From Erythrophleum ivorense (taxonomy: Eukaryota > Streptophyta > Magnoliopsida > Fabales > Fabaceae): a stretch of 64,000 nt of DNA. Under the pieces are notes generated by a model, which searched no databases, was not told the origin of the DNA, and saw nothing but the letters and a program-made list of their open reading frames with translations. The stretch spans positions 44,665,283 to 44,729,282 of the forward strand of contig JAIUCV010000003.1 in NCBI GenBank assembly GCA_026724425.1, in the 5' to 3' direction. Of the stretch, positions 1 through 11,408 are shown piece after piece. A program made the position numbers and the translations under genes. The first letter of the stretch is position 1, and every line of letters starts with the position of its first letter.

Positions 1-34
1 AGTTGACCATGCATAAATATGTAAGTGAATCATG
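1..34 (-). repeat. Athila-1 3' LTR fragment at window edge
   Basis: Bases 9-34 are identical to 59717-59742 inside the Athila-1 5' LTR and have the same orientation. The match stops exactly where a TGTAAC LTR terminus begins at 35. The last five bases, TCATG (30-34), would be the target duplication of that insertion. The match is only 26 bases, so the assignment rests largely on context. Confidence 0.55.
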
Positions 35-1907
35 TGTAACATCTAGTCCACCATAAACAACATAAATAAGTCAGTTATAAAAGGAAATCCCTTAAATAAA
101 AAATATTTGACACCAAATCAAATTAAGAGAAAATCCTAAATAATGAAAAATCAGGATACAAGGTTTAAGATACCCAAAAACTAGAGTCAGGGTAGCTAAA
201 TAAAATCCAACGAAAATTAGTGGCATTTTTGTAAATTTTTGTACCTTTTAGAAAACTCAAATGAGGGATCTTTAAATGAAAAAATTAAATGTTTTGGGGT
301 TTTCAGAGGCCCTAAAAGCCATAGGAACCCTTTGAATGATTTAAATCCCTTAAGTATATGTTTTAAAGCGTCGATTGACCTAAACTTTGATCGATTTGTT
401 CAGGAAGGTTTTAAATCCAATTTGGATAAAACCAAAGGTATTTTATGAATTAGAGGACCTAAAGTTTATGATGGAAAAGATGTTTTAAAAAAAGAGTTGA
501 AATAGCCTAAATGAAGCAAATAGGCATGTAGGGGCAAAATTGTTATTTTGAAAAATTATAAAAGAGGCTTTGATGAAGGCTATTTTTATATATTTTAATC
601 CTCCTAACTGAAGAATTTTAATAATTAAATAAGGTTTAATGGACTTTATTAGGTAGATAATTGAGTTTATTGGGCATTACTTGCAATTTAGGAATTTATT
701 TGCAAATTTTTTAATTTTAACGCATAAATCTCATTGAAATATTTCTTTTGTGAATTCTTCTTTCTTAATATTTTGTTTTATTTTATTCCACTTCATTTTA
801 TTTTATTTTATTTTCTTATGCAAATTTTAATGGGAAAAATATTTAAAATGAAGATGAATTGATATCATATGGAAGGCTCTTTGAGGGGGGGCAGCATAAT
901 CATCATCATTCATCTTAGTTATGCACATTCCACATTTGGGAGCTTTAAACTTCACTCATTACCCCACAAAGAATCATGCATGGTCCAGCCACGTTAAACA
1001 CAAGTAGGCCATAGGTTTAGAGGTTGAAATAAATAAAGAAAAGAAGTAAATGAGGAGCAATGGGTTTTGAGAAGAAGCAAGCTCTAGCTCCCTTATTCTC
1101 ACATGGAAGACACACACCATCATACACATGCATGGCTTCACTTTAAGCTACTACTAGAACACGCACATGAAGTAGCTAGCCACGAGTTCCAACAAGAGTA
1201 AAACATGAAGAAAAGCTACAGGAACTAGCAAGGAGTTAATGTGGAGAAAAGTAGTAGAAATAGAGAAGAAGCTTACATGGAAACAACACATTAGAAGCTA
1301 TGGATTGGGGACTCTATGAAGGAAGCAGCCTCTGTTTTGGAAAGCAAAATGAAAAAGAGGGGGGCTAGGCTAGGAGGAATAAGTTGTCATGAGTTGGAAG
1401 GTCCTAAACAATACTTAAATGCATGGAAGATAATCATAAAGGGCTAGAGAAGAAGACACATAGAATCATGTCCAGTTTTTACATAGAAGCAGCTCCACGT
1501 AGAGAAGAAGCACACCTGAGCTTGTAGAAAAGGAATGAACAAAACCTATGGGTTAAGATGAGGCTCGAGCTAAAGGAAACAAAATAATGCATGCAAAGAA
1601 CACGTGATTATTAAAAGATTTACATGAAGAAGCACGTGAAACCATACATGGGCAGCAGCAAAAAATGAACATAAAAATTTTATTATGGGTTTTTATTGAG
1701 AAGTCCATGTGAGTAATAGCAATGATGAGAATAAAAGCATTAAGAAGCCATGAGAAGAAGGAGCATGAGCTAGAAAGAAGCTAGAAGAAGCCATGAGTAG
1801 GAGAGTTGAATAGAATAGAAATTAAATACAATTATAGTAAGCAAGAAGAAGGAGCATGTAATGATCAAGAAGAGAAAACCACGTGGAAGTAGAAAAGAAA
1901 GAGCTAC

Positions 1908-2697
1908 TATAACACCAAACTTCTAAGACTCAATTCATGCAATTTCTATGCCTAATCATATATAATTTCTATGGAAGCAACATAGTGCATTGGGAGTCAT
2001 GAATCAAGATGCATTTCTTTACAGGTAACATTTTTCTTTTAGAGTCCCATGGGCCATATGGACTTATGTATCATATTCTCATATCTAAATACATAGCTAC
2101 AACTCATTTCCATCACCAAAAATGGTCCAGAGGTTGTGTAAGGCAAAGGGATGCATAAAATACATAGTGGCAATTTTGGCCAAAATTTCACATTTTCTGT
2201 CATAAATTTTGAAAAATCATAACTACTTCTAGAAAAAATTAAAATTATGCATTCCTTGCCATTTTAGAAAGTTACACATGTCTAATTTATGATAAAAATA
2301 TAACCAGGCCATGAAACATCACACAGAAGACGTTTGACATTCAAAAAGGAGTAGACGTCTAGCTAGCTACTGGTATTGTCATAGGTTTCTGTTACAAAAT
2401 TTAAAAATGTCCAATTAATTTCACAAAAATCCAATCCTTGCAAATGATATCAATTTGGAAATATACAGATGTTAGCTAGATGGAAAAAATAACTTCATAT
2501 TAGCTTAGGCACGTCCAGACCTTAAAAACTAATCAAATAGTACTTAAGGTCTGTCAAAACACCTGATTCTAGACAACAACTTCAAAAATTCATATTTCCC
2601 TCTTTAGACATCCAAATGGGGTGTTTCTAGTTGGTACAAGTCACTGAGAATGTATAGTTTCTCCCTATAAAATTTCGTGGCAATTGGACATTATTTG
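1908..2697 (-). repeat. Tekay-like LTR fragment, 3' end only
   Basis: On the plus strand it starts TATAACACC and follows 11409-12200 closely (same CTTCTAAGACTCAATTCATG run and GTGGCAATTGGACAT run). The terminal TG appears as TA, a G-to-A change. It stops at 2697, where a plus-strand LTR begins TGTAATGAAC. The remainder of this copy is missing, so a deletion followed or accompanied the second insertion. Confidence 0.75.
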
Positions 2698-4545
2698 TGT
2701 AATGAACATAATTTCTGTAAAATGACGAAATGAGCCATATAAAAGCAAGTTCTTCAAAATGACCTAGATAATGTCTTAAAAAAATTGGAGTAGGGTCCTA
2801 GACTCCTAAAAATGATAATTCTAGGCTCATACGAAAAGAAATATAGTTAGGATGGAGAAACAATTTGTGATGGAAACTAACAAAACATAATGGCATTTTC
2901 ATCAAGAAGTTCAACTTTTTGAAAAACATATAAGAGGGCTTTTTAAATGAAAATTTTGAGTTTCTCAAGGTTCTCAGAAGCCCTAGAATTGGTAAAGCCT
3001 CTCCAGTGTACGTTTTTCAATGTCGATTGACACATACTTTGACCAGTTCGTTCATTAAAGTTTTAGCTCCAAATTGAGTGATTCCAAAGGCATTTTATTA
3101 AATTGGGAACCTATATTTTATAATGAAAAGGACAATTCTCAAAAAGGAGCTAAAATGAAACCAAAATGAAATTGCCATTATGGAAGGATGAAATTAGAAT
3201 TTTTGAAAATGTGTATTTCTAAAAGCTCCCACACACTTCTCTTTTCTTCTCCCATCTTCTTAAGCATGAAATTTTATGCCCAAAATGCAGAATATGATCT
3301 ACTCTCTTAAGCTTACAAGAAGGGGAAGAAAAAGAGGAGAAAAATCAAGGAAAAGGTAGGTAAATCTATGGAATTTCATGCTTTTTCTTCCTTCAACCTT
3401 GCTCCCCTTCTTCTTTGCTTTCTTTCTATTATTTTCTTGAGATGTCTGGTTTTGTTTTGATCCAGAACTTAGAGGGGTAGCTTGAAAACTTTGAGGAGAT
3501 ACAAACCAAGAAGAAGAAGGCTTAAAAGCACACTTGAATCTAAGATAGTTTTTTATTATAGTTGCTTCTTCTCCTTGCTCCATAAGTGTGTATGATTTTG
3601 ACCAAGAGTATAACCACATAGGGGGAGGTTTTTCTGCTTAAAAGAAAGAGAGAAACAAGGGTTTTAGGCCATGGGGAGATGGAATATGGCAAGAAATCCC
3701 AAGGAAAACTAATAGAAAATAAGATAGAAAAGTGTAGGCTTTTTTAGGGTTTTGTAAAATCTGATTTTATGTGAGTAATTCCTTGGCTATTTGAATATTT
3801 CCTTGAGCTCCTAAGACCTCTAGAGACCCTTCCAAGTGGCTTTCCCATCAAGGAAAAATTAAGAAGCTTGTGAACTCCTTCCTTCATACATTTCTTGACC
3901 TAGGCTAGTTCATAAAGCTAAGGAGTATTTTGATTTGTTCTACCCTTGGTTTAGGACTTTATATGATGTTAGAAGATGGGAGAAACTACTAGAAAAAATT
4001 TAAGAGTCATGGATTAGAAGATGGAGCAATGGTGTCCATAATAATGTCTTAAAAAGCAACTTGATTTTCCAATAGTGCAAGTAAATGTGTAAGGGCTCCA
4101 AGGACCTTAAATGAGTCCAAGAAGTCTAGAAATAACAAGAGAATGGAACCTAAAAATTGAATTCCAAGAGTTGCTTCATTAAACTAATTATGGAACCATA
4201 ATGCCAAGTATAAAACCAAGTGTATGTTTAAGCTCTAATTTAATATCTTGGCTTGCTTTAAGTATGTGATTATGTGTTCCTTATGATGCCTAGACCAAGA
4301 GAACAATCAACCACCTAAGTGCTCTTGTGAAATCAAGGAGGGTAAGGAATTAGCAAAGTAAGTATGCATAAATTGAAAGATAGCTCTCCACCTTATTCTT
4401 TATATTTTCTTGTATGCATATGTATGTCATTGTGTGCTTGTATGTGTTCTTATAATATGGTAATATGCCATATGATCTCATGGAATTGCATTGGTACCAA
4501 TGTGTGCTCTTGAATGCCTATAAATGTTGTGTGAGACAAGGGTTT
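2698..4545 (+). repeat. Truncated Tekay-like LTR inserted in the preceding fragment
   Basis: It starts TGTAATGAACATAATTTC and aligns along its length with the start of the solo LTR at 7357 (the same CCATATAAAAG, CCTAAAAATGATAATTCTAGG and GGCCATGGGGAGATGGAATA runs). Homology ends near 4545, before the 36-bp repeat block; Athila-2 LTR sequence follows. The right end is approximate. Confidence 0.75.
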
Positions 4546-6867
4546 GGTTTTGGAGACTTGAACAGAGGAGGGAGGAACGAGGTTACGCATATTTAATTAA
4601 GGCCCACTAACTCATATGTCACTCACAAGTCCCTCCAGTCCCATTCACATACATCCATATTTTCATAATGCTCTGTTCTGGTGAGTAGAGATATTTACGT
4701 GGGAATGAGTGGGAAAAAGAAGAAGTAGCATACGTGGAGACAAGTGCAGAACATTTGAGGTGTTTATGTAGGGAGAAAGTGAGAAAGGAGCTTGGGAGCA
4801 ACAGATGAAGGAACTCTCAGCTAGAGCTAACGTGAAGAAGCTAAAAAACAACAAGCTCACAAACACACACTCAGGAGCTATCTCACATTGCCACACAACC
4901 ATGCATTCAATATTCTCACATGAGCAAGCCATGGTTTAAGTGAGGAGAAGGAAGCCCAAACATGGGCAAAACTGTAACTGAAGAAGCTTGTAAGGAAGCC
5001 ACGAGTTTGTGCAGTATAGGCAATTCCCATGTAAGCTACACGAGCAAAACAGAGTTGAAGAAGTTATGTGGAAGAGCTTGGGTTGATGTAGGAGAAATAA
5101 GCTAAATGAGTTAAAGGAGCTGGGCTGGATGCATAAGCTAAGAAGAAGACACGTAAAGAAGAAGAATGAGCTACACGTGAGATAAAAAGCTACGGGTTGG
5201 AAGGAAGGAACAAAAAGGAGCTAGTGGTAGAGAAAGAAAGCACACATAGAAGGAACAAAGCAGTATGTAGGCTTAAGCTGGAAGAGAAGCAAAGAAGCTG
5301 ACATGGAAATCACGTAGAGGCAACATGAAAGAAAAGATTTCCATGAGTTGAAAGAGCTTTTGAAAAGAAGCTCAGCTAAAGGAGTTACTGGATTGAATAC
5401 ATGATACAAAAAGAAATGAAGAAGCATGCAAAGTTGATGTAGGAAGCCTGGGCTGAAGCTTAAATGAAGACGTGTAATAACACGAAGGAAGGAGCTGTGG
5501 GCTTATTTGAAATGAACCACGTGGAAGAAGCTGTGAGTTGATTTTTCTGAGCACGTGAAGAGCAAAAATGAGCCACGTGATTCTTAATAAGAATTAAGCT
5601 ATGGGCAAAATTGAAGGAAAGGCACGTGAAAGGTAGCATATGATCATAATACAGGTTGACGTGGGAATAATTGCAAGATGAATGAGCTAGAGTTTAGAGA
5701 AGGTTGACTTGTATTAATGAAGTATGAGCTGGAGATTGAGTGATCAAAGAAAACATGTGAGAGGGTGTAAATGTAAAAGAGAGGGCGAGCATGAATGCGA
5801 GAAAAAGAATAGAAGCTGTGGGAAAAAAAAAGGGGATGTGAATAATACAATAGAGAGACGCAGGAGCTCTAAAGACAAACGAAGGAGTTCATTCATTGAT
5901 TTCTCCATGGCTGTAACTCATCTCATCAATTTTCTTCCATTTAATTCCTCCATGATAGCTTGAAATCTTCTTGGTGGCTAGCTAAAGATAGGATACTCTC
6001 ATATGCATATTTGAGCTCCATATTTCCTCACCAATTTGGATAAAAATTTCTTTGCTCAATCTTTTAATTTTAGCATTATTTCCCTTATTAATTTGACTAG
6101 GTTTAGCTTATTAATTGAGAAATTTAATTGATGGAAATTATTAGATTTATTTGATTTGTGGATTAAGTGTAATTTGATATTTGAATTTTAATTGTGATCT
6201 CTACATGTTTATGGAAATTCCAAATTTAGTAGCAGTGCAATTTACTCTTAATTTCCTCTTGATTATAGGCCAATTGATGCAATGGTTGTTAAATTAAGTG
6301 GTTGGAATTGTTATGCAATTAATTTTTTGAGGAATTCATTAATCTAATTGGTTAATTAGCATCTTAAGTGGGTTGTGTAATAGATTTTATTGAGCAATTA
6401 GGATTGGTTATAGTGTGTTCTTGTTCTTAATTCAATTGATTAATTTTTCAAGGTTTCTTGTGGTTGCAAAATCTTTGAATAAGTGGTGAATTGAATCTTG
6501 GATGGTCATTCAAGAGTTTTTATAGAGAATACACTAATGAGCAAGAATTTAAATCCAAATTGGTACACTAAAAAGGAAGCAAGGAAAATTGAGTTCTAGG
6601 GAGCCTATTTAAAAGCTAGCTACCATAATTTCTTAATTGTTCACTTCATTTAGTCTTAAGTTTTTTATTCTTGTCATTTAAAATTTAGTTCAATTAAATT
6701 TTAGTAATCCAAATCCCCTAAACAATTTTTATTTAGTAATACTTGGAACACTCTTTCATAAACAACTTGAGGCACAAATTCCTTGGGAAATGACCTTGGT
6801 TGCACCATTACCTACAAAATTTATTTTTTTACTTAGTTTTATTTGAGATTGCGCAACACAATCATCA

Positions 6868-7351
6868 ATGACTAATAAGGCATTCATACTGCCATTCACC
6901 GTGGCTAACATATCATTCACCACAGCTAATTAGCCTTAAGTTCAGCCTAGTTTCTTGTCTAAGTATTAGCCATGATAAGAAACTCTCTAGATTACCTCAC
7001 TGCTTCTTGGAATAATTGGCTGCGGCTAACGGCCTCTAATTGGTTTACTTTTTCAAGGATTCAATTTTCATCTTTAGCTACCAACCTGAGCCTCATTGCC
7101 TCTATATCTAGCCCATCATCAAGCTAGAGGGTTCTATCTCCTACTTCATTCATGCATAGTTAGCTATTACCTCTGGACTATCAGGGCTCTAAAGAGTGTA
7201 GCTTGTAACTCAAACCTCTGGCTTGAGGGAATTAGCCTTTTGGGCTCTAAAACTTATCTAGACATTTGGGTGTTATGGCTAGGGGGTGATTATTTTTCTC
7301 ACTTCCCCTCTAGCCTAGTCTTGTGTAGCCGTAGTCTCATCTCCGGCCATG
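6868..7351. other. Unassigned remnant between Athila-2 LTR end and solo LTR C
   Basis: About 480 bases with no recognisable coding domain and no primer-binding site directly after the LTR end, as a normal Athila internal region would have. It would have been continuous with 10981-11391 before solo LTR C inserted. The open frame at 7096-7392 runs into LTR C and matches nothing I recognise. Confidence 0.4.
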
Positions 7352-7356
7352 CTGTA

Positions 7357-10300
7357 TGTAACGAACGTAATTTTCTGAAAATGACGAAATAAGCCATATA
7401 AAAGTAAGTCCTCAAAAATGACTTAGATAATGTCCCCAAAAATTTGGGTAGAGTTCTAGACTCCTAAAAATGATAATTCTAGGCCCAAACGGAAAGAAAA
7501 TAGAGTTAGGATGGAGAAATAATTTATGATAGAAACTGATGAAATGTAATGGTATTTTCGTAAAAAAGTGAAACTTTTGAAAAATCACATAGGAGGGCTT
7601 TTTAAATGAAATTTTTGAGTTGTCCAAAGTTCTCAGAGGCCCCAAAAACTATGGAAAGCCATGGGACTGGTGAAACCCCTCTGGTGTATGTTTTTCAACA
7701 TTAGTTAACCCGAACTTTGACCGATTCGTTCGGTAAGGTTTTAGCTCCAAATTGAGTGATTCCAAAAGTATTTTATTAGATTGGGAATCTAAATTTTATG
7801 ATGGAAAAGAAGGTTCTCAAAAAGGAGCTAAAATGAAATTGAAACAAAATTGCTATTATAGAAGGGCAAAATTAGAATTTATGGTTTCTTGAATGTTCTA
7901 AAGAGTTCTACACTTTTCTCCCATCTTCTCCTCTTTAATGAGCACGACCCATTCTGCCCAAAATATAGAAAATCTTCAGCTCTCTTAGGCACACCAAAGG
8001 GAGGAGAAAAAAAGGAAGAAACCTAAGGAGAAACTAAGAATTTCATGAAATTTCTTGCTCCATCTTCCTCCAATCTTGTTCTCCTCTCTTCCTCCTTTCT
8101 TTCCATGGATTTTTTGAATGATTTGGTTTTATTTTTGACCCAGACCTAAAGGGAGAATTTCGAATTTGCTAAGGAGAAGAGAATAAAGGAGAAAGAAACT
8201 TGAAAGCTCACTTGAATCCTAGGTAATCTTTGCTTTTGTTGCATCTTCTCTTCCCCCTCCCTTTGTGTGTATTTCAGCCAAGAACAAAACCAAAGGAGTA
8301 GAGGATGTTCTATCCAAATACAAGGAGGGAACAAGGGTTTTAGGCCATGGGGAGATGGAATATGGCAAGAAATTTCAAGAAAAACTAATAGAAAACAAGT
8401 TAGAAAAGTATAATGTTTTCTAGGGGTTTTGCAAAATCTGATTTTGTGTGAATGTTTCCTTAGCTATTTGAATGTTTCCTTGAGCTCCTAAGACCTTTAG
8501 AAAGCCTCCCAAGTGGCTCTCCCATCAAGGAAAAATCACAAAGTCCATGAACCTCTATTATGGTGCATATTTCAGCCAAGCTAGGTTCATTAGGCTAGGG
8601 GATGTTTTAATTTGTTCTAGCCTTGGTTTGGGACTTTATATGATGTTAGAAGATGGGAGAAACCATTGGGAAAAGTTTAGGACCATAGGTTGGGAGATGG
8701 GACAATGGTGTCCATAATGGTGCCTTATGAAGCAACTTGGTCTTTCAATGGTGCAATTAACTATGTGATGGCTCCAAGGACCTTAAATGAGTCCAAGAAG
8801 TTTAGAAATAACAAGAGAATGGAGCCTAGAACTTGAATGATACGAGTTGCTTCAATGGACTATTTATGGAACCAATATGCCCATTATGGAACCGAGTGTA
8901 TGTTTAAGAGTGAACCTAGTGTCTTGGCTTGCTTTAAGTGTGTAATTGTGTGATGTTTGTGATATCTAGGTCAAGAGAACCCTACTCCACCTAAGTGCTC
9001 TTGTGAAACCAAGGAGGGGAAGAAAATTGCAAAGTAAGCTTGCATAAATAAAAAGGTAGCTCTCCACCTCATTCTTTTTGCATTCTTGTGTGCATATGTA
9101 TGTCTTAGTGTGCTTGCATGCATTCTTGATGCTTGATAACATGCCACTTGATCTTTGTTGTGCATTGGTACCAATGTGTTGTCTTGAATGACTATGGTTG
9201 TGGAATGGGCTCATAAGGGTGAGGTGATGCCAAAAGTCCCTTGATGAAGGTGAGGAGATGCCAAAAGTCCCATGGCATGGGTGAGAGAAGGCCAAAAGTC
9301 CCTTGAATGGGTGAGGCAAAGTCAAAAGTCCCTAGACCAAGAGTGAGGCAAATCCAAAAGTCCTAGAAATTGGGTGAGGCTAAACCAAAAGTCCCTAGAG
9401 CATGAAAGTAATCTTGGCATGTGAATGTGGCATGGAATGGAATTTATTGCACACTTTATGCTTGTATAGTTATGCATTTGCTATATGTATGCCTTGAATA
9501 TGGTGTGAATGGGTGTGTGAGCTATTGACATTCTTGGAATCTCACTCCCCTTTCCCCCTCATCCTTGAATTGTCTAGGTGGTGTTCCAAGTCAAGGAGAT
9601 GCAAGCCAAGGACATTGAACATCTTTGTTTTGGTGTATCATGTACTTTAAATGGTGGTTAAATGTCAAAGTAATGATGTATGTAATGTTTTTGTGATGTA
9701 AGACCATGGACAAGTGTAAAATGATGTATGAATATGATGTAGACTTTATATGACACTAAATCAATAGCATTGTGTAAATTGGCTCTTGAATGGCTTGATA
9801 TAACTATGCATAAATAGATGTTGAGACCAAAATGAGATGTATGAGGTTTGAGATCACTTGAACAGTCTCCACAAGTCATATTTGTGCTTTGAAACTTGCC
9901 CAAGGGGTGCCAAACTCAAGAAGAGACCATTTCGTGCAAAGTGACTCTTGGTAGGAAGCAAAAATGACCATTTCATAAGGCTATGTCACTTTTTGTCCAA
10001 ATAAGCTCTTCTTGATCTGAAATTTGGCATGCATCTAGAGCTTATTGAGGGCTTTCTAAGAAGATAAATTTGGTAATTTTTTGGAGTTCTGTGGAGTATT
10101 TAGCGAATTGTTGAAATTGGAGATTTTTCTGGTTTTGGTCCTTGATACTGTAGCACTGGTCCGAAATTAAATTCTGTCACTCATGGGGAAAACATTGTCC
10201 AATTGCCACGAAATTTTATACAGATAAACTAGACATTCACAGAGACTTTTTCCAACTGGAAGCACCTCATTTTGAGGTCTAGAGAGGGAGATATGAATTT

Positions 10301-10975
10301 TTGAACATTCTGTCCAATATCAGGATCCTTACCCAACTTGAGTTACTGTTCTATTGAATTTCGAGAATTGGGCTACTTTAACTGGTCTGAAAGTATTTTT
10401 CCCCTCTAGCTAATATCAACATATTTACATATTGTTATTATTTGCACAGATTGGATTTTTTTGGAATTAATTTGACATTTTCAAAGTTTGCTGCAGAATC
10501 TGTGACAGCATCAGGAGGCAGTTTGAACTCTGGACCTTTTTGAATGTCAAACGCCCTCTGTGATGGTTTTTATGGTCTGTGCATATTTTTATTGTGAATT
10601 AAACATCTGTAGCTTTCTAGAATGGCCAAGAATGTGTGATTTTGATTTTTCTAGAATTAGTTATGATTTTTCAAATTTAGGCCAGGAAAGGGGCCAAATC
10701 TGGCCAAAAATAAACCTCCATATTCTAGGTTCCATTTTGGTTTCCATGAGTTGTAGGCATGATTTTATAATGCAAATAAGTTGTACACATGTAATTAAAT
10801 ATGGGAAAGTATAGTATGGGGTCACTTGGCTCACATGACACGAAAAAATTTTTTTATACGCAACGCAACGCAAAAATAAATAATATTTTAATGCAATTTT
10901 CTTGCCTCTTATATGTATTGATTGATATAAGATATAAAGATAGCATGGAATGAGCTAAGAAATTATGGTATTACA
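7357..10975 (+). mobile_element. Solo LTR C, Tekay-like, 3.6 kb
   Basis: It begins TGTAACGAACG and ends GGTATTACA, with CTGTA directly repeated at 7352-7356 and 10976-10980. No coding part or second LTR lies inside, so this is a solo LTR left by recombination between the two LTRs of a former element. It contains an imperfect repeat block (9213-9403), then an imperfect GACATTC/GAATCTC dyad near 9528 and a pyrimidine run. Confidence 0.93.
9213..9403 (+). repeat. Imperfect tandem repeat block, unit about 36 bp
   Basis: Five to six diverged units of the form GGTGAGGnnnnnCCAAAAGTCCC plus a variable spacer. The same block, at the same relative place, occurs at about 17615-17800, 41455-41640, 54240-54365 and 58250-58415, and reversed at about 13030-13245, 25950-26130, 33840-34020 and 44090-44250. 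Confidence 0.85.
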
Positions 10976-10980
10976 CTGTA

Positions 10981-11391
10981 TCACTGCTTGTCTCTACATT
11001 ATGTGAGACCCCTCAAAATGATTTGGATATAAATACTAGAGAGAATTAGGCCTCACATACTTTCTCTAGCAATCCTCTTTATATCAATGAAATCATTTCT
11101 CATTGTTCATACCTAGGGCTTGCCACTGATCCCGATGAGCTATCATATCTTATAGAGCTCTAGCCATCAAATCAATTAACTCTACTTAAACTATTCTATA
11201 GGCTAATTATTCCCAATGTCCATTGGCTACTATAAGACCATTGTACAACTTACTTATCATAAACATGGCCATAAATTATCCTCATACACCTAACATGTCT
11301 CATATACGGCTCTAACTATCCCTTTAAGCCTTTACATAGTTCTATTGCCATATCTTCAAGCCAAATCTACTTTGAGAGAGCCTGAAACTTT
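10981..11391. other. Unassigned remnant left of LTR N
   Basis: This is presumably the last piece of the internal region of the minus-strand element whose 5' LTR is 11409-15122, because its right end matches the leader of element A (GAGAGCCTGAAACTT at both 11376 and 32206). A TATAAATAC motif with downstream CATCATTT-like DNA (11029-11100) looks promoter-like, so an unrelated LTR fragment is possible. No coding domain is seen. Confidence 0.35.
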
Positions 11392-11404
11392 GCTCTAACA
11401 CCTA
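11391..11404 (-). other. Degenerate tRNA-iMet primer-binding site
   Basis: The minus strand reads GGTGTTAGAGC, two changes from the GGTATCAGAGC of the initiator-Met primer site seen intact in element A at 32221-32235. It sits directly before an LTR edge, as a primer site should. Confidence 0.7.
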
Positions 11405-11408
11405 TAAA

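Larger units (their letters stand above)
1601..5628. promoter_or_regulatory. Cluster of CACGTG (G-box) palindromes in Athila-2 LTR
   Basis: CACGTG occurs at 1601, 1633, 1880, 5174, 5518, 5552, 5574 and 5623. The stretch between the two groups is mostly a later LTR insertion (1908 to about 4545). Eight hexamers in roughly 2.4 kb of LTR is far above the one per about 4 kb expected by chance in DNA of even composition. G-boxes are known plant bZIP/bHLH sites; a promoter role here is inferred. Confidence 0.4.
571..6867 (+). repeat. Athila-2 5' LTR, interrupted at 1908-4545
   Basis: Bases 600-780 align with the reverse complement of 60200-60420. The 3' end (about 6750-6867) aligns with the reverse complement of 48282-48400, sharing the CTCTTTCATA...ACTCCTT and GGAAATGACCT stretches. 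Without the nested LTR pieces it is about 3.6 kb, longer than the Athila-1 LTR, so it may hold another unrecognised insertion or duplication. The middle (1000-1900 and 4600-5700) is rich in GAAGAAGC-type purine runs and CACGTG sites. An (ATTTT)n stretch lies near 772-816. Confidence 0.6.

Noticed and set aside
3299..5963. Open frames on both strands as host genes
   Set aside because: They lie in purine- or pyrimidine-biased LTR sequence, overlap each other on opposite strands and have no domain. The same regions are non-coding in related LTR copies.
9213..9403. Repeat block as a satellite or centromeric array
   Set aside because: Only four to six diverged units occur, always embedded at the same LTR position, never as a long array.
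10981..11130. Ty1/copia LTR with TATA box
   Set aside because: The composition looks promoter-like, but I see no LTR ends, duplication or copia protein, so I left it as unassigned.
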